Source: Pirellulaceae bacterium
GTDB taxonomy: Bacteria > Planctomycetota > Planctomycetia > Pirellulales > Pirellulaceae
Assembly (NCBI GenBank): GCA_022446825.1
Contig: JAKVBY010000035.1
Span: 1-43,885 of the forward strand
Direction of reading: 5' to 3'
DNA length: 43,885 nucleotides
Notes under the pieces: model-generated
The model's input: only the letters and a program-made list of their open reading frames with translations
Told to the model about the DNA's origin: nothing
The model's database searches: none
Part shown: positions 26,250 through 35,097 of the stretch, piece after piece
Numbering within the stretch: the first letter of the stretch is position 1
Layout: each line of letters opens with the position of its first letter
Position numbers and translations under genes: made by a program

Positions 26250-27584
26250 ATGGCAATGTCTAATACCTTCAGCGTGGTCGAACAACCGAAGCGAAAATTC
26301 GAACGCATCGGAATTCTCTTTGCAGGTGGGCCAGCGCCTGCTGCCAATGCTGTGATATCCGCTGCTGCAACCGCGTTTAAACGCCACGGTACGGAAGCCA
26401 TTGGGATTAAACATGGTTACTCCCAATTGATGAACTTTGACCCGAACAAGCCTTTGGAGCTTGGTCGCGACTATGTCATTCTCGATCAAGCTGCAGTAAA
26501 GCGAACACGAAATTCACGTGGAATTATGATCGGAACGTCGCGTGCAAATCCAGGAAAATATATTTCCAGCCCTGAGCATCTTTTAGAGATGGAATTCGCT
26601 CAGCCGTTGCGCCGCGTCTACGAAGGCTTGCGTTCTTTGGGTGTCGAGGCATTGATTTCGATTGGTGGTGACGACACATTAAAAACGGCAAATAAATTGA
26701 AGATGTTCCAGGATCATTTACCAGCCGATTCTGCTCGAATTCCAGTTGTTCATCTTCCCAAGACGATTGATAACGACTATTTCGGTATCGATTTTACGTT
26801 TGGTTTTTTTACGGCCGTTGAGTTTCTTGCTGAAGAATTACGGAATTTAATCCACGACTCGGAGGCGTCTGGAGCTTATTTTTTGGCCGAGACGATGGGG
26901 CGCAGTGCTGGATGGTTGGCTTATGGCGCAGCGATTGCCGGTGAGGCAAGTCTTGTGATCAGTGTCGAAGATATCGCGGGACCTTATCTCGACGAAGAGG
27001 AATATACGGATCCTCAATCTGGAGAAACGAAAGTCCGGGCGATCATGAATGTCGATGCCTTGGTGGGGCATATTGTGCAGACGATGTTGGCGCGGGAGTC
27101 GCATGGAAAACAATATGGTGTTGTGGTGGTGGCGGAAGGTATTGCGGAATACTTACCAATGAAATATCTGGAAGGTATTTCGCGCGATGAGCACGGCCAC
27201 ATTTCGATCACAGAGGTTCGACTTGATCGTTTGATGTCGCAACTTGTTGCGGACGCTTATGAGAAAGAGACGAAGCGGAAGAAAAAGGTGAATGGGCTAC
27301 AACTGGGGTACGAAGCACGTTGTGGCCGGCCTCATGCGTTTGACGTGATGTTGGGAAGCCAGCTTGGTGTGGGCGCATACAGAGCACTTGCAGAACAAGG
27401 ACTAAATGGGGTCATGGTGTCGGTGGCTGGACAGCTCGAATTGCATTATGAGCCATTTGAAAAACTCGTCGACTCGAAAACGTTGGTGACAAAGGTTCGC
27501 TACATTGATCGGCAGAGCGATTTCCACCGACTGGCCAGGTTCTTAGAAACAAATGTCAATGAGTTTTTACCGGGGAATAATTGA
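26250..27584 (+). CDS. 6-phosphofructokinase family, probably pyrophosphate-dependent
   Basis: 444 residues. PfkA-fold features are ILFAGGPAPAANAVI at the N terminus, GGDDT (Asp142), PKTIDND (Lys171, catalytic Asp174), an MGRSAGW substrate loop and a GYEARCGRPHAFD segment. ATP-dependent enzymes such as E. coli PfkA have GGDG and PGTIDND; Asp in the first motif and Lys in the second are the accepted signature of PPi-dependent enzymes. So I infer PPi:fructose-6-phosphate 1-phosphotransferase, working reversibly in glycolysis in the cytoplasm. It is larger than bacterial ATP-PFK (about 320 residues), as PPi enzymes often are. It lies 217 bases after accC and probably has its own promoter; its stop is 13 bases from the convergent pseudoprotease stop. 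Confidence 0.9.
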   Translation: MAMSNTFSVVEQPKRKFERIGILFAGGPAPAANAVISAAATAFKRHGTEAIGIKHGYSQLMNFDPNKPLELGRDYVILDQAAVKRTRNSRGIMIGTSRANPGKYISSPEHLLEMEFAQPLRRVYEGLRSLGVEALISIGGDDTLKTANKLKMFQDHLPADSARIPVVHLPKTIDNDYFGIDFTFGFFTAVEFLAEELRNLIHDSEASGAYFLAETMGRSAGWLAYGAAIAGEASLVISVEDIAGPYLDEEEYTDPQSGETKVRAIMNVDALVGHIVQTMLARESHGKQYGVVVVAEGIAEYLPMKYLEGISRDEHGHISITEVRLDRLMSQLVADAYEKETKRKKKVNGLQLGYEARCGRPHAFDVMLGSQLGVGAYRALAEQGLNGVMVSVAGQLELHYEPFEKLVDSKTLVTKVRYIDRQSDFHRLARFLETNVNEFLPGNN

Positions 27585-27597
27585 CGTTCTTTGGGTG

Positions 27598-29553
27598 TTA
27601 AAACCGGTCGATGGAGTCGATCCAGTGAACCAGATCGACAAAATTACTCTCTGACCAGGGATCCTTGGCTGTTCGCTCGGTAACGGGATACTTGCGTTCT
27701 CGAAGAGCTGCGTTTCCCGCGCTGATCCGACTTGCTAGGGGAGATTTCTCAATCGCGACTGAATAGAACGAGAGCCGTTGGATTGGATCGTTGGGTGGTA
27801 TTTGAGCTCGGGCAGGTAGGGACGCGTCGATGGCACCTATCCCGCGGACCAATTCTCGAAAGCGAAAGCCGACAAGATAGGCCATGGCACCACCAGCTTC
27901 GTGGCCACAGATCACCAGACGATTCCGATTAATGCTGTATTGCCCTAGGATCTGGTCGATGACTTTTCGAATGAAATCAACTTCCGATGGCACCCATCTC
28001 GCGGCATCCGCTGATTGCGGAGCAAGCAAGATTAATTCGCGTTGAACGCAATGCTCTTGCCAGGAAGAAAAAAGGCTGTCTTGATCGAATTTTCCTGAAG
28101 CGTGGAGAAATACGACGAGACCATATCGTTTGGTGGGGTCGTAATTTGTGGGAATTAATGCCACGCAATTGTTTGGTTCTTCGGGCAGCTTAATCTCAAC
28201 GACTTCCGAGCGTTTTCCATCCAGAGCTTCGGGTGAGGGTGGGACTGCTGGGGGGATGCTTTCAGGAGTAAGTGTGGGAGCATGGGCGGCTTTTAATGTG
28301 ACAGTAAGAGGATTGCCTTTTCGTAAAAGCTCCGCGGCGATTGTCATGTCCGGTTCGAATTCAGCGAGAATGCTATAGATATCTTCTTGGCGTTGAATGG
28401 GTCGGTCAGCAAGAGTTATCAGTTGGTCGTCAGGGAAAAGGCCAGCTTGAGCCGCGGGGCTGTCAGCATAGACATAGCGGATCGAGACACCTTTGCCTTC
28501 GGTGACCTGGCGGTCGGCAATTGCACCGAGGAACGGATGTTCATAGGGCTCGATGTTTTTAGCTAATTCCGCCTCCATCGGAATGCGTTCATCGCCCCGC
28601 AAGACGATGAGTTGAATACGGTCGCCCGAATACAACCGCCCCAGGACATGTTTTAACTGAGCTTGGCGAAAAATCGGTTGAGACTCTGCTTCGACAATGA
28701 TGTCACCAACCTGCAGACCTGCGGCCCGTGCTGGAGACTTGGGAAGTGTTGAAGCAACTTCCGCAGGTAAGGCATAGATGTCGCTACCCTTCAGAACGAC
28801 TCCGAGTAATCCGGGTGTAAGGTCTACACCTGTTTTCCAAATATCCAGCCGCTGAATAATTTCCGTGAGGGGAATCGCAAAGCCAATACCGGAGTCATAC
28901 CATTCGGCACCTGCAACTTCTCCGTGAGATGTTGGAGACAGCGGCGACAACACTCCTAGGACCCGTCCTTGTAAATCTACCAATGGGCCTCCGTAATTGC
29001 CGGGAGAAATTTTGGCATCGGTTTGGATTGCTTTTCCCCAAATTCTGTTGACAGCACTAATGATGCCGACAGAAATATTGGGTTGTGCTTGCTCAAAAGT
29101 TCTTCCTATCGCAATTGCCCATTGACCTACTCGAAGTTCTGCCCGTGGGACAATTTCGGGGACGGGCAATCGTTCCTCGGTCTCTACTTTAAGTAGCACT
29201 AACATCCTACTTTGATCGCGAGCGACGATTCTAGCAGGAGCGCGATCGGTATTGGGTAAGGTCACTAAAATGGATGATGGTTGCTGGATGAAATTAAAAG
29301 CACTCGAGACTAAATAGCCATCTTCTGCAATTACCAAACCAGTGGTAGGGCCCGTACCAACCATCAGTTTTCCCACGCGATCCAGTCCGCCAAATGTTTC
29401 GATTCGTAACACTGAGGCGGAGACCTTCTCGACTGCTGATTGGAATGTCTGCTCTTCCAGCAGTTCTAGATCTGTTTGGTCACTGTGTCCGGTCTTGGGA
29501 GAGAAGACAGAAGTAAGGCAAGCGAGAATCAAGAGATGGCGTGTTAAAAGCAT
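27598..29553 (-). CDS. Trypsin-like pseudoprotease with two PDZ domains fused to an altered alpha/beta hydrolase
   Basis: 651 residues with a signal peptide (~1-24). Residues ~36-245 keep the HtrA/trypsin fold, but the triad is gone: Phe86 replaces His (VSSAFNF), Met117 replaces Asp (RMLVLLK) and Tyr187 replaces Ser (PGNYGGP). Two PDZ domains follow (~250-345 and ~350-430; SPARAAGLQVGD and SPAAQAGLFPDD). After a Pro-rich linker, residues ~450-651 form an esterase-like alpha/beta hydrolase whose nucleophile elbow is GHEAGG, with Glu552 instead of Ser. Both domains thus look catalytically altered. It is the last of three consecutive protease-like genes on this strand, 59 bases after the preceding one. 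The role is unknown; peptide binding through the PDZ domains is the safest inference. Confidence 0.88.
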   Translation of the reverse strand: MLLTRHLLILACLTSVFSPKTGHSDQTDLELLEEQTFQSAVEKVSASVLRIETFGGLDRVGKLMVGTGPTTGLVIAEDGYLVSSAFNFIQQPSSILVTLPNTDRAPARIVARDQSRMLVLLKVETEERLPVPEIVPRAELRVGQWAIAIGRTFEQAQPNISVGIISAVNRIWGKAIQTDAKISPGNYGGPLVDLQGRVLGVLSPLSPTSHGEVAGAEWYDSGIGFAIPLTEIIQRLDIWKTGVDLTPGLLGVVLKGSDIYALPAEVASTLPKSPARAAGLQVGDIIVEAESQPIFRQAQLKHVLGRLYSGDRIQLIVLRGDERIPMEAELAKNIEPYEHPFLGAIADRQVTEGKGVSIRYVYADSPAAQAGLFPDDQLITLADRPIQRQEDIYSILAEFEPDMTIAAELLRKGNPLTVTLKAAHAPTLTPESIPPAVPPSPEALDGKRSEVVEIKLPEEPNNCVALIPTNYDPTKRYGLVVFLHASGKFDQDSLFSSWQEHCVQRELILLAPQSADAARWVPSEVDFIRKVIDQILGQYSINRNRLVICGHEAGGAMAYLVGFRFRELVRGIGAIDASLPARAQIPPNDPIQRLSFYSVAIEKSPLASRISAGNAALRERKYPVTERTAKDPWSESNFVDLVHWIDSIDRF

Positions 29554-29612
29554 AGGTTGTCTTGCTACTGTCAGGGTACTTGTGTCAGGCGGATCGCAGT
29601 ACTTCAGGTGAG

Positions 29613-30650
29613 TCAGGGAAGCCGTATTTTGATTTCCAGGAGGTCTTTCTTGTCGCGTTCGATCATCAGGACAAGTTCGTCAATACGGTCGATATACTCA
29701 AGTTCGTTGCGTAAATCTTTACACGAGGCAACGAGACGGTCGTTGACAAATAAGATTAAATCATCTGTCCGCAATCCAGCAGCGTGCGCGGCGAATCCGT
29801 TACGCACCTGGTCGACGAAAGGTGGAGTTGTCGTCAATAGGTTGGGAACTAAGGCCACCCCTAACTCATCGAGAGACATAGGTTCATTGGGTTTTAATCG
29901 AGAATCGTCGGTGCGACGAGCTGTGGGAACGCGACCTGCCATTAAGTCATCAATGGAGCCGACAAGTTCTTCGATGGGGATAGCATAATTGAGCCAGGTG
30001 TTATCGAGTGAATTGCGCAGTTCCTTCCCCAGGAGGCCGGCAAGATTTCCTTGGCGGTCGGTTAAGGCACCACCTGCAGCTCCGGGGTTATTGGTCATTG
30101 CGTCAAGGACGTAAACGGATCCTTTGTAGGTGCTTTCAAACGCACCGCGGCGAGCTGTCAATTGAGTCCGTACAGCGACATTGCCATGTAAGACGCTGGC
30201 AGACTCATTTCCGGTTGCAACACCAAAGAGATTACAGAATGCGAGTACTCTGTTTCCTGATGTTAAAGGTATCGCGTTTGCCAATTGAAAATGCGGTACC
30301 TCGGCTGCTGGGATTTTTAATAGGGCAATTGCCAGCCTTGGGTCTGCTCCAATTAGTTCCGCAGTGAAGCGACGACCGTCATCCAGGACAACGGTCAATT
30401 GCTCTGTGTCCAACACATAGCTCCAGACAGTCAGGACATGGCCTTCGGAAGAAATTAAAAAGCCACTCTGATAAGATTCCAGGCCACGGGCACCACCAGC
30501 GCCGTAGAGCTTTACAATCTTCGGTTGTACGGAATTGATGGTTTCCGCATACGATTGCTGGGCATGCAATTGGAGAAGATGGTTTTCGGAAGTTATGAGA
30601 AGGCTGAGCGAAAAGGTAAGGGCGCACAATGGCTTTGAAAAGAGTTGCAT
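29613..30650 (-). CDS. Trypsin-like pseudoprotease with a C-terminal PDZ domain
   Basis: 345 residues with a signal peptide (~1-31, ending LHAQQ). The HtrA-like fold is recognisable (SGFLISSEGHVLT, DPRLAIALLKI, NNPGAAGGALTD, LNYAIPIEEL) but all three catalytic positions are changed: Ser77 for His, Ala107 for Asp and Ala192 for Ser. A PDZ-like domain lies at ~265-345 (AAHAAGLRTDDLILFVND). It starts 16 bases after the stop of the intact protease gene and so is probably cotranscribed with it. Pseudoproteases of this type can act as regulators or adaptors of active relatives; that role here is inference. Confidence 0.9.
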   Translation of the reverse strand: MQLFSKPLCALTFSLSLLITSENHLLQLHAQQSYAETINSVQPKIVKLYGAGGARGLESYQSGFLISSEGHVLTVWSYVLDTEQLTVVLDDGRRFTAELIGADPRLAIALLKIPAAEVPHFQLANAIPLTSGNRVLAFCNLFGVATGNESASVLHGNVAVRTQLTARRGAFESTYKGSVYVLDAMTNNPGAAGGALTDRQGNLAGLLGKELRNSLDNTWLNYAIPIEELVGSIDDLMAGRVPTARRTDDSRLKPNEPMSLDELGVALVPNLLTTTPPFVDQVRNGFAAHAAGLRTDDLILFVNDRLVASCKDLRNELEYIDRIDELVLMIERDKKDLLEIKIRLP

Positions 30651-30666
30651 GAGTTTTACTTTGGTT

Positions 30667-32463
30667 TTATGCGGGGTCGTTTTCAGCAGCAGCCGAATTT
30701 AACTCGAAGGATTGAATTTCTAAGGTGCCAAAGGCGGTGTCACCTATGCGAACTTCAAGGCGATGAGGTAGCAATGTGCCTTTCACATTGCGGTAGTCAT
30801 GAAAATATAATTCACAGGGATCCATATTCGTATCGGGATACATCTCCATCGCGACAAGTGTCCCATCGTTGGGATGGAAAAAATACTTGGCTTCAAAGGC
30901 GTCATGCGTGGTTTGAAAAACGTCGCAAAGCTCTTGATGGGTGAACACAGGTGCTTGCCCTAGATAAAAAACGTCGCCATAAGTAGCAGGGCCGGAAATC
31001 AGCAGCTGCCGCCATAAATACATGGAAATCAGTAATCCTCCACTACCTCGAGGCGCGAGTTGTTTTTCCAGTGGGTCGTCCAATTTCATCGTCTCCGGAC
31101 CTCGTGGAAAATCCGCCAGAACACGATCGTTCTCGAGCGTCACGCGAACCTCGCCCTCAGCATCCATTTTTCCGATCAACGACCAAGGGCCATTTTGTTT
31201 GGAGAAGTTTCCAGTCGTGCGAAACGCTTCCCAGACGCGTTGCCGATTTAATTCGTTAAAGTAGTAATTGGCATAACCTCGCTTCTTCACGATAATCTTG
31301 GCGATCTCGGGAGGTAGATCCGCTTTGATTGCAGGCTTATGTGGAAGAGGTGGTTGGGGCTTGGGCTTGTCTTGAGGCCTCTTTTTTTTCTCAGGTGGTT
31401 CTGGTGGTTTGGGGCGAGGTGGTTCAAGGGAGTGTCCTGAGACTTTCTCCAATAACTCATCCTGTGCATGGAGTCCCGCTAAACGAACGAGAACATCGAA
31501 GCGTTGGTTGCCCCGTCGAAAACTTAGAGGAATCCGCCAGCCTTTGGGGTAAATGCCTAGAACGTTTTTGAATTGGTTTACCGTATCCACGGGCCGCCCG
31601 CCAAATTCAATGAGTTCATCTCCGTAACGGAGTCCTCGCCGGTAGGCATCCGCAGACTCTACGACGTTGGAAACAATCACGCGGCCATCTGGGGCAGTAG
31701 CAACGGTGGCACCAAGGGTAGCATGATCAACAATGCGACCACTGTGTAGGTAGCCAAGGAAATGCTTGATCTGATTTGCGGAAATTGCATAGCCGACACC
31801 GACATTTACACGCCCACGTTTTTCAAAGGATCCCCGTCCATTGATGCCAATCAACGACCCTTGGGCATCGAATAAAGGGCCGCCGGAGTTTCCTGGATTA
31901 ATCGAAGCATCGGTCTGAAGGCAGTCTGCATATTCGAGCAGTGTTCCCGAAGGATATTGGTAACGGTGAACGCCGGAAACGATGCCATAGGTAACGGTGG
32001 GCTGGAAATCGGTGGCTAGTAGAAACGGATTTCCGACGACAAAACACCAGTCGCCGACCAGGACTTTATCGCTATCACCAAGAGGAGTGTAAGGAAAGTC
32101 TTCTCTTCCCAATAGCTTGATTAAGGCTACATCGCCGGTCGGGTCAACGCCCACGATGACGGCATCGTAGAGTTTGCCGTCAGCCATGCTGCACTTCATA
32201 TAATCACCGGACGGATGGGTTACATGAAAGTTGCTGAGAGCGTAACCGTCCGGCGAAATAACGACACCGGATCCGCCCCCGCGGCTGCCGGGCCCGAAGA
32301 CCGCAACTGCGGTCCGCATGGCCTGATCGATGGTTTGGATGCGATTTTGTTCGGCTTTTATGACCGCCTCGGGAACTTCATCGGCAAGACCGTAAGATCT
32401 CAAGGTTAAAACGGTTGCAATGCTTATGAAAAACGCATCTTGAAAGAATCCCCGCAGTCTCAC
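30667..32463 (-). CDS. HtrA/DegP-like serine protease with PDZ and a C-terminal extension
   Basis: 598 residues from a GTG start. A signal peptide (~1-28) leads to a trypsin-like domain with a complete triad: His80 (SNFHVTH), Asp111 (GDVALIKL) and Ser193 (GNSGGP). A PDZ domain (~260-335; GLRYGDELIEFGG) follows, then a Pro/Lys-rich linker (~350-385) and a C-terminal domain of ~200 residues (~390-598) that I do not recognise. It is presumably a periplasmic or envelope protease. The GTG overlaps the TGA of the upstream NPCBM gene (GTGA), implying translational coupling. It is the only one of three adjacent paralogues predicted to be active. Confidence 0.92.
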   Translation of the reverse strand: MRLRGFFQDAFFISIATVLTLRSYGLADEVPEAVIKAEQNRIQTIDQAMRTAVAVFGPGSRGGGSGVVISPDGYALSNFHVTHPSGDYMKCSMADGKLYDAVIVGVDPTGDVALIKLLGREDFPYTPLGDSDKVLVGDWCFVVGNPFLLATDFQPTVTYGIVSGVHRYQYPSGTLLEYADCLQTDASINPGNSGGPLFDAQGSLIGINGRGSFEKRGRVNVGVGYAISANQIKHFLGYLHSGRIVDHATLGATVATAPDGRVIVSNVVESADAYRRGLRYGDELIEFGGRPVDTVNQFKNVLGIYPKGWRIPLSFRRGNQRFDVLVRLAGLHAQDELLEKVSGHSLEPPRPKPPEPPEKKKRPQDKPKPQPPLPHKPAIKADLPPEIAKIIVKKRGYANYYFNELNRQRVWEAFRTTGNFSKQNGPWSLIGKMDAEGEVRVTLENDRVLADFPRGPETMKLDDPLEKQLAPRGSGGLLISMYLWRQLLISGPATYGDVFYLGQAPVFTHQELCDVFQTTHDAFEAKYFFHPNDGTLVAMEMYPDTNMDPCELYFHDYRNVKGTLLPHRLEVRIGDTAFGTLEIQSFELNSAAAENDPA

Positions 32464-33680
32464 TTGATAAACCTCGCATTACACAGATTGAGATGGTCGC
32501 CAATGTCAAGTTGCTCTCCATAGGCAACGAGAAATTTCAAACGTTTTACGCCCATGAGATCGAGATCAAGTGCAACCGGTTCCATGCCACCGTGAATCAC
32601 GGACTTGAAAAGTTCCTTGTCATCTCCCCAGATTGTGAGTTCGACGTGACCATGGGAACGTGTTCGGCTATCGATTCCAGCAATAGCACGAAAACGCGAA
32701 AATTTCTCGGTCAATCGGTACGCCAATTCGGTTTTGCTACGGATGGCGACGCCTTTCTCAAAAGTACGTTCCTTTTGTGTGTCAGTATCGAACGCACCGT
32801 AGAGTGTTAGTTTGCTCCCACTAAAACTTCGATCGCGACGAGGCTTATATAATTTTGCCAGACGGTCTCGTGCAATGACGGAGGGGAAAAAAGGGTTCCA
32901 GTTAGAAAGTTCTGGTTCTAGATCACTTAAATAGACGAGATTTCCAGAGGAAAAGTCAATTTTGAGAAGTTCCGTCAGCGGAAAGGAATAGTTGACGTCT
33001 CCAGCACATGCTAGGTGTAAGTCGTTGTTCCGAAACTCAAGAGAAGTTGCCTGCCAAGTGTTGCCTCGGTGGTCGGTTACTTGGCACGGTGGTTTTTGAG
33101 GCGATGAGGTGCGTGGGCGGTAATAGACGACACCCTCGAGCCGCCTGCGATCGATGTTCACAGTGTTGTCATCAATTTCAAAGGCTATTTTCTCTTTGCC
33201 GATGCCACGAACAATTCCCTCTAAGTGATCCAAGGTGTTGGAGTTTTTGCGAATCACAATGAGATCAGCTTCGACTTTGTTAGATGAGATTTTTTGCCAC
33301 GCGTCATTAAGTGTTTCAAGAGGGCGGTTAAATCGGACCGCACGAACTGATCGAGATGGAAAGCCTATCTGGTCGTCGTCTCCAAAGACGATAGTTGCCT
33401 CGCGCTGTGACACAAAAAAATCAGCACCGCGTATTTGGGATCCGTTTGCTAAGTCGATTGACATAGGCAATGGGTGCGGAGATTGCTGCGGTGCTTCTAG
33501 AGGGCGAATCGCCAACAAATCTTCGGTAGCAAAAGTCTGCACTTCCTCGTTGATTAACAACTCAATCCGGTCTTGATTCAGCTTGACGAGGCGACCGCTT
33601 TGAGTGTTTCCCGAAAGTGGTAAGACCGAGATCTCGACCTCACCAGTTAACAAGGCTACTGCCAGAATACCAAGCCACAT
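32460..33680 (-). CDS. Exported NPCBM-domain protein
   Basis: 406 residues from ATG 33680, which has AAGGA at 33692-33696, eleven bases upstream. An in-frame TTG at 33710 would add ten residues. The short hydrophobic N terminus (MWLGILAVALLTG) looks like a signal peptide. The middle (~20-270) is beta-rich with no clear family. The C-terminal ~120 residues match the NPCBM (novel putative carbohydrate-binding module) fold: LTLYGAFDTDTQ, FEKGVAIRSKTELAYRL, FRAIAGID, and a closing LKFLVAYG and HLNLCNARF. The stop overlaps the start of the HtrA-like protease gene, so the two products are probably made together. A glycan-binding role is inferred from the domain only. Confidence 0.82.
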   Translation of the reverse strand: MWLGILAVALLTGEVEISVLPLSGNTQSGRLVKLNQDRIELLINEEVQTFATEDLLAIRPLEAPQQSPHPLPMSIDLANGSQIRGADFFVSQREATIVFGDDDQIGFPSRSVRAVRFNRPLETLNDAWQKISSNKVEADLIVIRKNSNTLDHLEGIVRGIGKEKIAFEIDDNTVNIDRRRLEGVVYYRPRTSSPQKPPCQVTDHRGNTWQATSLEFRNNDLHLACAGDVNYSFPLTELLKIDFSSGNLVYLSDLEPELSNWNPFFPSVIARDRLAKLYKPRRDRSFSGSKLTLYGAFDTDTQKERTFEKGVAIRSKTELAYRLTEKFSRFRAIAGIDSRTRSHGHVELTIWGDDKELFKSVIHGGMEPVALDLDLMGVKRLKFLVAYGEQLDIGDHLNLCNARFIK

Positions 33681-33999
33681 TTCCGTGTAGTTCCTTGAGT
33701 TTGAATTCAATGTTCAGTGTGTTGGTGGGCAATCGGCCGCTTAGCAAATTCTCTGTATTGATGCGCGGCTGCCCTACTTTTATGAATTTAACGATCCTCA
33801 GAGAATTTGTCGAGAAAAGACGGGCGTTCCTGATCGTTCAATATGTCGTTTTAACGTTCGTAGCTTATTTGGAACCACGGTGATGGTAACGCTGTGTTAA
33901 AAACAAGAAGCGATCATTCCTGGAGCCAAAATCTTCGTGTGGTAATCAATTAAGGCAAAGCCTTGCTACCCCGGACCATCTTTTCTTGGATGGACTTAA
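33681..33999. other. Intergenic region between two minus-strand gene groups
   Basis: About 320 bases without a gene. It separates the VWA/coiled-coil cluster from the NPCBM-protease cluster and probably holds the promoter of the latter. Two small hairpins lie near the stop codon of the upstream group; no other structure is seen. Confidence 0.5.
33952..33993 (-). terminator. Possible terminator: two small hairpins after the coiled-coil cluster
   Basis: CCATC (33976-33980) pairs with GATGG (33989-33993), and AAGGC (33952-33956) pairs with GCCTT (33960-33964) around a three-base loop. Both lie just downstream, on the minus strand, of the stop codon at 34000. No proper T run follows, so a Rho-independent terminator is only a possibility. 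Confidence 0.3.
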
Positions 34000-35037
34000 T
34001 TAGTCACCATCGCGAGAGACTTGGCGAAAATACTCCTCGACGACTTCTCGATAGTGGGCTGGTAGTTCTTTTGCCAGACGCTGCAATGCCTCTTGTCTTT
34101 GCTTAGGTGGTAAGTCCCCCCATCCAATGCCATCGCCGACGTCCCGCTGGTCCACATCCCCGGCACCCCTGCCGCCCAAGTTCTGACTGTCCTGTGCAGG
34201 ATTGTTGGATTGTTTAGAACCGTTGGCATTTGCTGCAGCCGCTGCTGCCTCCTGCTGTTGTTTTTCGAGTTCTTCGATCATTTTGTCCAACTTTGCGAGG
34301 ACCTCATCTTCTTCTTTGCGAACACGAGTCCCAGCACGTTGTAAGCCGAGCCGTCGTGTAATGTCTTGCATTAAACGTGAAATTTCATCAAGTGAATCTG
34401 TTTTTAAAGGGGCCAGATCGGCCTCGATGAGTTTGGCAAGAGTTGCATAGCGGCGCGGAATGGTGGTTTCGTTTTCACGAAGGCGGGCAATCGTCTCGAG
34501 ACATTTGTCTTTATTGAGCAAAGAATGATTTCCGGCAGCTTGATAAAACAGCAGTGAAGCAGGGTCGACCACCTCGTTAGGTTCGATGCCTTCGAGAATT
34601 TCAATCGCTTCGTCATACAATTCGTTGCGTCCCAACCAGCGGCCCACGAAAAGTCGTAAATTCAATCGTACATAAGGTTCTTTCGGCGCCTGGTCGAGTA
34701 ACTGCAAATCGAGGTCCTTATAGGCCCGCTGGGCTTTACTGCACATTTTTAAGAAATGTGCAGCTGTATCGTCGATGACAGCAAACGTTAGAATTAGCTG
34801 GTCTAAATATTCATCAGGGCGTTGAACTTGAGTCTTCTCTTCCCAGATCGCGTCTATTTTGAGACGGTCGACTTCTTCGAGAGGCTGGGTTGTCAGCCAA
34901 TCATTTAATTGGGTCTGAATGGCATCAAGCGTAGGAATGTTCCAGCTCGCGCGCGTCCCCAGTTCGTCTTGGGAGACACTCACCGTGGAGAGGAATGTCG
35001 CCAGGATGAATGTCAGGTGACTGCTTAACCGGTTCAT
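34000..35037 (-). CDS. Exported helical protein of unknown function (planctomycete cluster protein)
   Basis: 345 residues with a signal peptide (~1-22, ending VSVSQ). The body (~35-250) is helical and TPR-like (YDEAIEILEGIEP and similar). A Lys/Glu coiled coil (~250-275), an Ala/Asn/Gln-rich linker and a compact C-terminal segment follow (GWGDLPPKQRQEALQRLAK, then a YREVVEEYFRQ helix). I recall this style of C terminus from proteins encoded beside planctomycete VWA/DUF4175 clusters, but cannot verify it here. It is the last gene of the VWA cluster, 60 bases after the coiled-coil gene. A periplasmic partner of that complex is plausible; no enzymatic motif is seen. Confidence 0.8.
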   Translation of the reverse strand: MNRLSSHLTFILATFLSTVSVSQDELGTRASWNIPTLDAIQTQLNDWLTTQPLEEVDRLKIDAIWEEKTQVQRPDEYLDQLILTFAVIDDTAAHFLKMCSKAQRAYKDLDLQLLDQAPKEPYVRLNLRLFVGRWLGRNELYDEAIEILEGIEPNEVVDPASLLFYQAAGNHSLLNKDKCLETIARLRENETTIPRRYATLAKLIEADLAPLKTDSLDEISRLMQDITRRLGLQRAGTRVRKEEDEVLAKLDKMIEELEKQQQEAAAAAANANGSKQSNNPAQDSQNLGGRGAGDVDQRDVGDGIGWGDLPPKQRQEALQRLAKELPAHYREVVEEYFRQVSRDGD

Positions 35038-35097
35038 GCGGATTCTCGTATTAGTGGAAGCGTCGTTGTTGCGTCGCTGAATGAATGGCCCAAGCGA

